From contig JAGCOU010000017.1 in assembly GCA_017642565.1 (NCBI GenBank), forward strand, positions 1 through 15,288: DNA of 15,288 bases. Direction: 5' to 3'. Made by a program: the position numbers and the translations under genes. The notes beneath the pieces are model-generated. The model was not told the DNA's origin and did no database searches. It saw only the letters and a list, made by a program, of their open reading frames with translations. Position 1 is the first letter of the stretch, and the number at the start of each line of letters is the position of its first letter. Below, piece after piece: positions 6,209 to 13,160 of this stretch. Source of the DNA: Alphaproteobacteria bacterium. GTDB taxonomy: Bacteria; Pseudomonadota; Alphaproteobacteria; Rs-D84.

Positions 6209-6248
6209 TTAAAAAAAACTTTTTTTAATACTGACTATGTGATATAAT
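6209..6248 (+). promoter_or_regulatory. Extended -10 promoter with A/T tract upstream of the 731-aa gene
   Basis: TATAAT at 6243-6248 is preceded by TG at 6240-6241, forming an extended -10 element. No good -35 hexamer is found at the right distance. Instead an A8-C-T7 tract flanked by TT and AA (6209-6228) covers the -35 region and could act as a bent or UP-like element. Confidence 0.6.
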
Positions 6249-6276
6249 AGTTTTATAGGAATTTGGGAGAAATATT

Positions 6277-8472
6277 ATGAAAATGTTGAATTTATGCGGA
6301 AAAACTGTAATCAGCGTTGCTGTATTGATGGCGACTTTTGGGGCGGATGCGGCACAAAGTGGTCGTATTGCGGCTGCAAAAATGCGTATGCCGACAATGC
6401 CAACAACAGGTTTGACAACAATTGGAAATCCTGCTGTGAATACTGTTAATGTACCTTCTGGTGTTGTCAGTGGCGGTGGTTTTAATATTACACCAAATGT
6501 TCCAAATAATCCAAATCCTGATAATCCTGGCGATAACACGACACCAGATAATCCTACGTCGTCTGCGTGCCCAGATGGCAAAGAAAAAAATTCTAAATAT
6601 ACAATCACAAATTGTATGAACGATTTGTTGCAATGCGTTAATACTGGCGCGCTTCAGGGCGGTTTGAACGATTTGTTTAATGAAGATGTTCGCAACTCTA
6701 TTGTTGGCGGAATGAGATTGTGCCAATCTGCTGTAGATAAATGTATCAGCGATGTTCGTGTGAACTGTCGTAATGTTTATAACGAATCGACTGATGTATG
6801 GTTAGATTTTAATTCAAGAATTATTCAACCGGAATATTATAACTTTGTTTTGCGTAAAACAGGTTTAACACCAAATCAGGCTGAAAACACTTGTTTGTTG
6901 CTTGATAGAAATACATACGGTGAATCGTTTGCGGCGGTTTCTGATTCTAATGCTGTGAATTCCGAATATAACAAAAAAGTTGGCGCTTATAACAAGGCTA
7001 ATAATAACAGTTTGTCTAAAGATAACCCACAGGGTGTTGAAGTCAACACAACTGGTTATGATGGTAACCGTGGACATTATGCGCGTTGGGATGCAGCAAA
7101 GGGTGAATGTTTAATCCGTGTTGCTGCGTATAACAAAGACAAATTGATTACAAACAGTTGGTTGTTTGGTGCAGTGGGTAATGATAATGCGGCTGAGGTT
7201 TGGGAAAAGGCAGGCTCTACATTTACTTGCAGCAAAGATTTGTTTGACTTTTCTTTGATGAATGATACTAAAACGGCTGCTGTGGTTGGTGTTGGTGGTG
7301 GAACCCTTTTGGGAACTGCAATCGGTGCCGGGGCAGGGGCTGCTGCATATAACAAGAAACACAATGCTTATTTGGAAAGTGTGGACAAAAAGAACGATCC
7401 TTGTACCGATGAACAATATCGTAAAGATTTAGGGGCAAAGATTTATGCGTCCAAACAAGGTGAAGTTTTGAAATCTTACGCCTATGAAAGCGTGTCTTTC
7501 AGTGACGACGGGGAGGGTGGAAAAACTTTCTCTGGAACACCGATTTTCGATGTAAATTATAACTTTAATGATTTGGATGAAGATAAATGTCGTAAGTTGC
7601 ATACTTTGGCTGAAAAGGTTGAAATGTACAGACACGAAGTTCAACAATGTAAGACAAATCATTCACAAAAACGTGTTTATTCAGCGGTGAATGATGTTGT
7701 TAAAGAAGGCAGTCATAATTATGTTGAAAACATAACCGTTAATGGAAACCAGATTTGTATGGTGGGCAGTTTGACTTGTGGTCCTGTTGATCAAGTGGCT
7801 GCTGCGCAAATACAACAAGAATTGCCAGACTATCAAAATTCTTGCTTGTTTGTTCCATTGCAAGTTGGAACTTATATGAATGAAAATTCAGGGGTTCTTT
7901 GTAAACATGGTAATAAATGTTTGACTGTGCAACAGATTGAATACCAGATTAATAAATTGGATTCTTTGTTGACTGCTGTATCTCCAAGTATCAAGGCTGG
8001 CAAAGATGCAAACAAGGGTAAAGAAATAGCCAAAGGTGCTGCGATTGGTGCTGCGACTGGTGCTGGTGTTGGCGGTATCGTGACAGGTATTACTGCGTTG
8101 GTTGAAAAGAATAATATTACTTGCAAAGTTGGCGATGGTTTGAATTCTGTCGCTTTGGGTAAATCTCATACCATAGATTCTTTGAAAGATTTCTATGTGA
8201 AATGGAATTTACAATTGCCAGATAATATTACGCCAACAGCGGCTGTGACAGATAGAGAATCTTGGAGACAAGCGTGCAGTCAATTCAACAGTAAATTGCT
8301 GGATTGCCCACGTGTTCAGGTTAACTATAAACACGGTGGCACTTATGAATTGATTGATTCTGCTTGTAGAATTTCTGGCAGCATATGCGTACCAAATGAT
8401 GCTGTGATGAATTCTCATTTGCCAATGCCAGTTGTGCTGGTTGATAATTTCGTACCTGCTGTGAATCCATAA
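6277..8472 (+). CDS. Secreted cysteine-containing protein with two glycine zippers, function unknown
   Basis: The 731-aa product starts at ATG 6277 after GGGAG (6265-6269). Residues 1-25 are a signal peptide (MKMLNLCGKT, a hydrophobic core, ADA). A Pro/Asn/Asp-rich linker covers about 68-96. Cysteines include C-x6-C pairs at 113/120 and 149/156, the spacing that dominates the 901-aa neighbour. Two glycine zippers are exact: G338, 342, 346, 350, 354, and G587, 591, 595, 599; each lies in an otherwise small and hydrophobic stretch of membrane-spanning length and is followed by basic residues. Glycine zippers are known in membrane-inserting and pore-forming proteins and in the Rickettsia 17-kDa antigen family, so an outer-membrane or pore-like role is possible. 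No catalytic motif is seen. The gene has its own promoter and terminator. It may act with the 901-aa and 316-aa proteins, judged only by location and shared Cys spacing. Confidence 0.9.
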   Translation: MKMLNLCGKTVISVAVLMATFGADAAQSGRIAAAKMRMPTMPTTGLTTIGNPAVNTVNVPSGVVSGGGFNITPNVPNNPNPDNPGDNTTPDNPTSSACPDGKEKNSKYTITNCMNDLLQCVNTGALQGGLNDLFNEDVRNSIVGGMRLCQSAVDKCISDVRVNCRNVYNESTDVWLDFNSRIIQPEYYNFVLRKTGLTPNQAENTCLLLDRNTYGESFAAVSDSNAVNSEYNKKVGAYNKANNNSLSKDNPQGVEVNTTGYDGNRGHYARWDAAKGECLIRVAAYNKDKLITNSWLFGAVGNDNAAEVWEKAGSTFTCSKDLFDFSLMNDTKTAAVVGVGGGTLLGTAIGAGAGAAAYNKKHNAYLESVDKKNDPCTDEQYRKDLGAKIYASKQGEVLKSYAYESVSFSDDGEGGKTFSGTPIFDVNYNFNDLDEDKCRKLHTLAEKVEMYRHEVQQCKTNHSQKRVYSAVNDVVKEGSHNYVENITVNGNQICMVGSLTCGPVDQVAAAQIQQELPDYQNSCLFVPLQVGTYMNENSGVLCKHGNKCLTVQQIEYQINKLDSLLTAVSPSIKAGKDANKGKEIAKGAAIGAATGAGVGGIVTGITALVEKNNITCKVGDGLNSVALGKSHTIDSLKDFYVKWNLQLPDNITPTAAVTDRESWRQACSQFNSKLLDCPRVQVNYKHGGTYELIDSACRISGSICVPNDAVMNSHLPMPVVLVDNFVPAVNP

Positions 8473-8491
8473 TGTCGGGTAAAGATATAAG

Positions 8492-8520
8492 AAAGGGCGC
8501 CGTAAGGCGTTCTTTTTTTT
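8492..8520 (+). terminator. Rho-independent terminator after the 731-aa gene
   Basis: AAAGGGCGCC 8492-8501 pairs with GGCGTTCTTT 8506-8515 (two G-U pairs) around a GTAA tetraloop, with T8513-T8520 following. It separates this gene from convergent ccrM. Confidence 0.88.
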
Positions 8521-8545
8521 ATCAATATTTTTTATTGAAATTTTA

Positions 8546-9646
8546 TTATGCGGCTTTTTTGATATTTTGTTTTATATTGCGGACGTATTTACGTAATTCA
8601 TCGATTGCAACCAATGAACCGTCTTTCTTTTCAGCAGACCAATAATCCCAACCATTAAAACTGACGCTGTGTTGTATGCGTGCCGCCATAACGTGTATTG
8701 ATGCTTTGCCGTAAAGCGTGTGCATTAATTGCCCGTCGTGCGTTATCATAACGCGGTCGCCACGCGGACCAACCAATGTTTGACCAACGTATAAAAGTCC
8801 TGCGTCTATCAATTCGCGGAAAGCAACTTTGATTGCTTCGCGTTTTGGTGCGCTGACTTCTATGCCTGACAAATCAACAGGTTGCACAGCATTCACGCGT
8901 TCGCGCGATGGCGCAATATAACTTTCTTCTTTTTCAATCCCTATGAATTGGCGGCCCAATTCTTTTGCGGCGGCAGCCGTGGTGCCAGAACCAGAAAATG
9001 GGTCCAATATTATATCACCTGGTTTAGTCGAAGCCAAAATCACACGGCGCAACAAATCCATTGGCTTTTGAGTGTTATGTAAACTTTTGCCATTTTTATC
9101 TTTGACGCGTTCTTCACCCAGACATATATTTAAATCCCAATCAGAACGCATTTGTTTGCCACCATTTAATTTCTTCATAGTTTCGTAATTAAATGTATAT
9201 TTGCCTGTTTTTGTAGGTGTTGCCCAAATCAAAGTTTCGTGGGCGTTTGTAAATCTCGTTCCGCGAAAGTTGGGCATAGGATTTGTTTTTACCCAGACTA
9301 TATCATTTAAAATCCAAAAACCCATGTCCTGTAAAATAGAACCAACGCGAAAAATATTATGATATGAACCGATAACCCACATTGCGCCATCTGGTTTTAA
9401 AATGCGTTTGCATTCGCGCATCCACTGGCGAGTGAATTCATCATATTGCGCGTTCGATTCAAAAGCGTCCCAACTGTCACGCACAGCGCGTGCAGCAGTT
9501 TGATCTTCGGGTCTATAGAGAGTTTTTTCACCCAATTGTAAATTGTACGGGGAATCAGCAAAAACAGCGTCCACAGACGCATCTGGGATATTGCGCATGA
9601 TTTCGATACAATCGCCGCACAAAATCTGGTTTAAATATTTTTGCAT
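8546..9646 (-). CDS. ccrM: CcrM-type adenine-N6 DNA methyltransferase (GANTC)
   Basis: CcrM methylates adenine in GANTC and controls cell-cycle gene expression in Alphaproteobacteria. The 366-aa product is of usual length. The catalytic motif IV comes first (residues 31-34, followed by NLQLG), then WVIGSYHNIFRVG, GFWILNDIVW and NPMPNFRGTRF, all strongly CcrM-like, and HNTQKP. The SAM-binding motif DPFSGSGTT starts at D215, giving beta-class order. The C-terminal part (about 265-355), with ELIDAGLLYVGQTL and FNGWDYW, is the RAMA-type domain of CcrM that takes part in DNA recognition. Odd: motif IV reads D31-S-P-Y instead of the usual DPPY. ATG at 9646 is preceded by a GA-repeat ribosome binding site (about 9652-9662). 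It is divergent from nrdR, with a GANTC-centred palindrome overlapping its likely -35 box. Confidence 0.96.
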   Translation of the reverse strand: MQKYLNQILCGDCIEIMRNIPDASVDAVFADSPYNLQLGEKTLYRPEDQTAARAVRDSWDAFESNAQYDEFTRQWMRECKRILKPDGAMWVIGSYHNIFRVGSILQDMGFWILNDIVWVKTNPMPNFRGTRFTNAHETLIWATPTKTGKYTFNYETMKKLNGGKQMRSDWDLNICLGEERVKDKNGKSLHNTQKPMDLLRRVILASTKPGDIILDPFSGSGTTAAAAKELGRQFIGIEKEESYIAPSRERVNAVQPVDLSGIEVSAPKREAIKVAFRELIDAGLLYVGQTLVGPRGDRVMITHDGQLMHTLYGKASIHVMAARIQHSVSFNGWDYWSAEKKDGSLVAIDELRKYVRNIKQNIKKAA

Positions 9647-9679
9647 TTGATTTCTCTCTCTCGTATAACTTTCACATAT

Positions 9680-9715
9680 ATTTTATCATATTTTTGAGGT
9701 ATAAAAAAGCGTCAA
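9680..9715 (-). promoter_or_regulatory. Likely ccrM promoter
   Basis: On the minus strand TTGACG (9715-9710) precedes TATGAT (9690-9685) by 19 bp; a second -10 candidate, TAAAAT (9685-9680), overlaps it. The -35 box overlaps the outer bases of the palindrome at 9713-9727. The spacing is not ideal, so the exact hexamers are uncertain. Confidence 0.45.
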
Positions 9716-9727
9716 GCGAATCGCTTG
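9713..9727. promoter_or_regulatory. Perfect palindrome centred on a GANTC site (candidate operator)
   Basis: CAAGCGA (9713-9719) and TCGCTTG (9721-9727) are exact reverse complements around a single base, and the centre is GAATC (9718-9722), the CcrM target. It lies between divergent ccrM and nrdR and touches the putative ccrM -35 box. A methylation-sensitive operator giving CcrM autoregulation is plausible, since GANTC sites regulate ccrM in Caulobacter; here it is inferred. Confidence 0.5.
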
Positions 9728-9754
9728 TAAAAAAAAACACTTGATTTTTTTGAA

Positions 9755-9783
9755 AAAGCATTTTTTTAAATAAATTATGCTTT
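9755..9783 (+). promoter_or_regulatory. Inverted repeat in the nrdR upstream region
   Basis: AAAGCAT (9755-9761) and ATGCTTT (9777-9783) form a 7-bp inverted repeat with a 15-bp AT-only spacer, about 35 bp before nrdR. It covers the zone where the nrdR promoter must lie (a TTGAAA is at 9750-9755, but no clear -10 at standard distance). It does not match the known NrdR box. Function is unknown. Confidence 0.25.
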
Positions 9784-9817
9784 ACATGTGGGTGAATTTT
9801 TTCTAATCTTTAAGATT

Positions 9818-10318
9818 ATGAGATGTCCTTATTGTAATTCTACTGACAGCAGGGTGGCGGATTCTCGCCCTGACATTGGCGATGCGATTATTCGTCGCAG
9901 ACGTGTATGTAATCAATGTGGCGCCAAATTTACTACGGTTGAACGTATACAAATGCGCGATTTAATCGTGATTAAAAACAGTGGAAAAACAGAAGCTTTT
10001 GACAGGGAAAAATTATTTCGTTCTATTAAATTGGCTTGTCGTAATCGTGATGTAAGGGATGAACAAATCGAAAGATTGGTTGCGTCTATCCAAAGACGGC
10101 TTGAAACAGAAAGTGCCGATGATACCGTCACCAGTGCACAGGTTGGACAAATGGTTTCAGATTCTTTGTTGAATCTTGACCCGATTGCGTTCATAAGATT
10201 TGTTTCTGTGTATAGAAAGTTTTCCAAGGTTTCTGATTTTAAAAAAATTATCAGCCAGATACCAGAGGCTGATGAAGATGCAATTGTTTGCGAATTACCA
10301 AAGACTTCGTTATTCTAA
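9818..10318 (+). CDS. nrdR: Transcriptional repressor NrdR
   Basis: NrdR is the ATP/dATP-sensing repressor of ribonucleotide reductase genes. The 166-aa product begins MRCPYC. The zinc ribbon uses C3, C6, C31 and C34, with the family segments DSR (15-17), RRRRVCNQCG and KFTTVER. The ATP-cone follows from about residue 48 (VIKNSGKTEAFDREKL) to 138, including SVYRKF. An in-frame GTG at 9788 would add ten hydrophobic residues before the zinc ribbon and has no ribosome binding site, so ATG 9818 is preferred; its own ribosome binding site is also weak. The last 25 residues after the cone are variable. The stop overlaps the next start (TAATG), so the lytic transglycosylase gene is translationally coupled. 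In many bacteria nrdR lies with glyA, ribD or nus genes; none is here. Confidence 0.96.
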   Translation: MRCPYCNSTDSRVADSRPDIGDAIIRRRRVCNQCGAKFTTVERIQMRDLIVIKNSGKTEAFDREKLFRSIKLACRNRDVRDEQIERLVASIQRRLETESADDTVTSAQVGQMVSDSLLNLDPIAFIRFVSVYRKFSKVSDFKKIISQIPEADEDAIVCELPKTSLF

Positions 10319-12045
10319 TGATAAAAAAATTAATCGCATTTTTAATTTTGGTTTTATCGCCCATGCTTTCAATGGCGATTGAATCTGTTGATATTTTAGC
10401 TGATGATGATGCCGCGTTGTACGCACAAATATTTATGTTACAGGACAAAGAAAAAATAGATGCTGCAAAAAAACTCGAAAATAAATTAACTGATAAATTT
10501 TTGATGAACGAAGTTTTGTATCAAAGATATGTTTCAAAAACTTATCACACGCGTGGCAGTGAATTACAAAGTTGGATGAATAAATATTATGATATGCCTG
10601 GGGCTGACAGATTGGCAAAGATTGCGAAATTAAAAAAGGCTTCGGTGCGTCAACCTGCGTTGCCATCTATTATCACCGGCAAAGAATATATCGAAGCAGC
10701 GCAATCAGAAACATGGACGGTGAAACAATATAACGATAAAACAACAAAAACAATCACTAAGTTTAGAAAGGCGATTCGATCTGGTTCGTCAAAGGCTGCG
10801 CGTAAAATTTTAGAAGATAAATCTTTCAAATCGCGTGTGTCGGCTGCTGATTATGGAAGACTCGCTGGACGTTTGGCATTTCTTTATTATACGAACGGCG
10901 AATATGAATTGGCAAAAAAATGGGGCAAGGTTGCAAGTGATGCTAAATCTGAATATGGTTTGTGGTCTATGGGGTTGATTAGTTTCAAAGAACAAAAATT
11001 TGATGACGCGAAAAAATACTTCGGTCAGATTCTTGATTTGACACAAATAAATAATGCAAGAAAAACAGAGGCTGCTTTTTGGGCAGGACGTGCTGCTGAT
11101 ATAAATGGTGACAGCAGCGAAGCGCGCGATTATTGGAAAATTGCTGCGGCGCGTCCTATGTCTTTTTATGGGGCTCTTGCGTCAACTATGCTGGGTGATA
11201 AACCTGAATACGAATTTTTCGACCAAGAATGTTCGGATGAAGATATTGTCACTTTGCGCGAAGACAAATATGGAAAAAAAGCGTTGGCTTTAATTCAGGT
11301 TGGTCGCAAAGACAGGGCAGAACGTTATTTAAAATATCTTGTGACTGCTAAATCAAGTGACAAGATGTTGCACGCTGTTAATGCGGTATCGTCTTTGTAT
11401 GGTCTGCCAAGTGTTTCTATTTTGGTTTCTGGCGTTATGCGCGACAGGGGAATTTTGGAAATCAATGATGATATTATTTATTCTGCCCAGTATCCACTTC
11501 CTAATTGGGAACCAATGGGGGGATGGTCTATTGACAGGGCGCTGTTATTGGCGATAACAAAGCAAGAAAGCGGTTTTAAATCGACTGCGAAATCGACAGT
11601 GGGGGCAAATGGTGTTATGCAATTGATGCCGAATACTGCGAAATTAGTTGCGCGTAAAAATTCTGTAAAAATGTCGGAAATAGATATGTCTAACCCAGAA
11701 CACAATATGTTTTTGGGACAGCAATTTATTGTAGATTTATTACAACAAGATTTGGTGCAAAATAATATTATTAAAATGTTGATTGCCTATAATGCTGGTA
11801 TCGGTAATTTGGCAAAGTTTGAAAAAAGTTTTTCGACCAAAGACCCATTGCTTTACATAGAAAGTTTTCCTGCGTATGAAACGAGATATTATATTAAACG
11901 CGTGATGTCTAATTTGTGGTTGTATCGTGCAAGACTTAATCAGCCGTTGACTGCGTTACAAGAACTAGCCGAAGGCAATTGGCCGTATTACAACAGCGAA
12001 GATGAATATGTTATAAACAATACTTTTGACAAAGCCTCATTATAA
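10318..12045 (+). CDS. slt: Soluble lytic murein transglycosylase (Slt70-like)
   Basis: This periplasmic enzyme cleaves the MurNAc-GlcNAc bond of peptidoglycan, forming anhydro-MurNAc ends. The 575-aa product starts MIKKLIAFLILVL with a signal peptide cleaved near SMA (about residue 20) and no lipobox. Residues about 30-370 form a helical superhelix with TPR-like repeats, for example YTNGEYELAKKWGKVA and EQKFDDAKKYFGQILDL. The C-terminal SLT domain has all the hallmarks: AITKQESGF with catalytic E417, then GANGVMQLMPNTA, and AYNAG, and a Y-rich ETRYYIKRVM end. Start ATG 10318 overlaps the nrdR stop; an upstream in-frame ATG at 10288 lies inside nrdR and would spoil the signal peptide. rnhB follows two bases after the stop. 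Family assignment is firm; the precise subfamily name (slt) is by similarity of architecture. Confidence 0.93.
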   Translation: MIKKLIAFLILVLSPMLSMAIESVDILADDDAALYAQIFMLQDKEKIDAAKKLENKLTDKFLMNEVLYQRYVSKTYHTRGSELQSWMNKYYDMPGADRLAKIAKLKKASVRQPALPSIITGKEYIEAAQSETWTVKQYNDKTTKTITKFRKAIRSGSSKAARKILEDKSFKSRVSAADYGRLAGRLAFLYYTNGEYELAKKWGKVASDAKSEYGLWSMGLISFKEQKFDDAKKYFGQILDLTQINNARKTEAAFWAGRAADINGDSSEARDYWKIAAARPMSFYGALASTMLGDKPEYEFFDQECSDEDIVTLREDKYGKKALALIQVGRKDRAERYLKYLVTAKSSDKMLHAVNAVSSLYGLPSVSILVSGVMRDRGILEINDDIIYSAQYPLPNWEPMGGWSIDRALLLAITKQESGFKSTAKSTVGANGVMQLMPNTAKLVARKNSVKMSEIDMSNPEHNMFLGQQFIVDLLQQDLVQNNIIKMLIAYNAGIGNLAKFEKSFSTKDPLLYIESFPAYETRYYIKRVMSNLWLYRARLNQPLTALQELAEGNWPYYNSEDEYVINNTFDKASL

Positions 12046-12047
12046 TT

Positions 12048-12665
12048 ATGCGAAGTGTTCCTGATTTTACATTAGAAAAAATTTGTGGCAAAAAAATAAT
12101 TGCAGGTATTGACGAAGCAGGGCGGGGGCCACTATGTGGACCTGTGGTTGCGGGGGCTGTTATTTTTTTGAAATATGATTTTGATGATATGCCGATTATT
12201 AGTGATTCTAAACAGATGAGCGAAAAGCAACGCGATATTGCGTTTGATTGGATAACGAATAATCAAAATATAGTTTGGGCGACTGGTTTATGTTCGCCTG
12301 CGGAAATCGATGAATTAAATATTTTGTGGGCTTCGATGTTGGCTATGGAACGCGCTGCGGGGAATTTAAGAATACAACCAGAACATTGTTTGATTGACGG
12401 AAATCGTGTCCCGAAAAATTTAACTGGTGAAGCGGTAGTAAAGGGTGATGCGAAATCTTTATCTATTGCTGCGGCATCAATTATTGCAAAGGTGACGCGT
12501 GACAGGTTGATGAAAACACTTGCTGAACAATATCCACAATATGGTTGGGGAAAGAATGCTGGATATCCAACGCCACAACACTTGCAGGCTATCGAAAAAT
12601 ATGGTATAAATGAACACTATCGAAAGTCTTTTGGACCAGTGAAAAAAATCCTGGGAAATTCCTAA
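12048..12665 (+). CDS. rnhB: Ribonuclease HII
   Basis: RNase HII cuts RNA in RNA-DNA hybrids and at single embedded ribonucleotides, acting in primer removal and ribonucleotide excision repair. The 205-aa product has the usual length. Acidic active-site motifs are visible: GIDEAGRGPLCGPV with D22 and E23, then LIDGNR with D117, and KGDAKSLSIAAASIIAKVTRD (D134 and D152, of which one should complete the site). SDSKQMSEKQR, ELNILWASMLAMERA and the C-terminal HYRKSFGPVK are also typical. It starts two bases after the transglycosylase stop without a clear ribosome binding site of its own, so translational coupling is likely. No clear terminator follows; the next promoter begins at 12671. Confidence 0.97.
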   Translation: MRSVPDFTLEKICGKKIIAGIDEAGRGPLCGPVVAGAVIFLKYDFDDMPIISDSKQMSEKQRDIAFDWITNNQNIVWATGLCSPAEIDELNILWASMLAMERAAGNLRIQPEHCLIDGNRVPKNLTGEAVVKGDAKSLSIAAASIIAKVTRDRLMKTLAEQYPQYGWGKNAGYPTPQHLQAIEKYGINEHYRKSFGPVKKILGNS

Positions 12666-12670
12666 AAATA

Positions 12671-12699
12671 TTGACTTTTTGTGTAAAAAATTGTATAAT
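12671..12699 (+). promoter_or_regulatory. Consensus promoter of the small-protein/pgk operon
   Basis: TTGACT 12671-12676 and a perfect TATAAT 12694-12699 have a 17-bp spacer. Transcription should start near 12706, giving a short leader with AAAGGA at 12714-12719. As no terminator is seen before pgk, this promoter probably also drives pgk. Confidence 0.85.
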
Positions 12700-12726
12700 T
12701 TTTATATGTAACAAAGGATGCAAATT

Positions 12727-12957
12727 ATGTCTGAACAAACACAAAAGTTTTTACAAAAAAAGTGTGATGATAATGCTGAAAAAAAGCCAAGACCAACCAA
12801 GGAATCATTTCGTGAGATTTGTAGAGTATTGAATGAACCACGTCCATATCGTTCAAGCGATTCAATAAAACAATACTTTTTACCGAACTTTGCGGAAACA
12901 CCCGAACAAGCGGAATTTTATAGATCATTGAACATGCATTATACAAAAACTTATTAG
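12727..12957 (+). CDS. Small protein with RPYRxSDxxKQYFxP motif, paralogue 1
   Basis: The 76-aa product starts MSEQTQKF. ATG 12727 is chosen because AAAGGA (12714-12719) lies seven bases upstream; the in-frame ATG at 12718 would overlap that site. No signal peptide or membrane segment is seen; the protein is charged and probably cytosolic. The central part, EICRVLNEPRPYRSSD followed by SIKQYFLPNF (about residues 32-57), aligns with the downstream small protein. The C-terminus, rich in Tyr, extends about 20 residues beyond the shared motif. Its stop is TAG, the only non-TAA stop in the window. I do not recognise the family. It is first in a probable operon with its paralogue and pgk. Confidence 0.75.
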   Translation: MSEQTQKFLQKKCDDNAEKKPRPTKESFREICRVLNEPRPYRSSDSIKQYFLPNFAETPEQAEFYRSLNMHYTKTY

Positions 12958-12989
12958 CCACAAGAGAACAAAAACAAAAGGAAAGCACA

Positions 12990-13157
12990 ATGGAATACAA
13001 GAAAGAATTCAAAGTTTCTGAAATTTGTCCGCCGTGGATAAAACCAGGTCCAAACACTCATCAAGAAATTTTAAAAATGGTCAGCAAACGCCGTCCATAT
13101 AGGCCTTCTGATTTTGTAAAACAATATTTTATCCCTGATTTGGATAAAAAAAGATAA
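12990..13157 (+). CDS. Small protein with RPYRxSDxxKQYFxP motif, paralogue 2
   Basis: A 55-aa product, MEYKKEFKVSEICPPW onward, ends with DLDKKR. AAAGGAAAG at 12978-12986 provides a ribosome binding site just before ATG 12990. Residues about 27-52 share 13 of 26 positions with paralogue 1: both have E-I, then RPYR, SD, KQYF and P at equal spacing, and most other differences are conservative (I/V, L/I, N/D, F/L). The matching motif at diverged nucleotide level argues that both are real, selected genes. The stop lies three bases before the pgk ATG. Function is unknown; a basic, Tyr-rich short linear motif might bind a partner protein or nucleic acid. Confidence 0.75.
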   Translation: MEYKKEFKVSEICPPWIKPGPNTHQEILKMVSKRRPYRPSDFVKQYFIPDLDKKR

Positions 13158-13160
13158 AAA

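Noticed and set aside
9788..9817. GTG start giving NrdR ten extra residues
   Set aside because: NrdR proteins begin directly with the zinc ribbon (MRCPYC here) and no ribosome binding site precedes the GTG.
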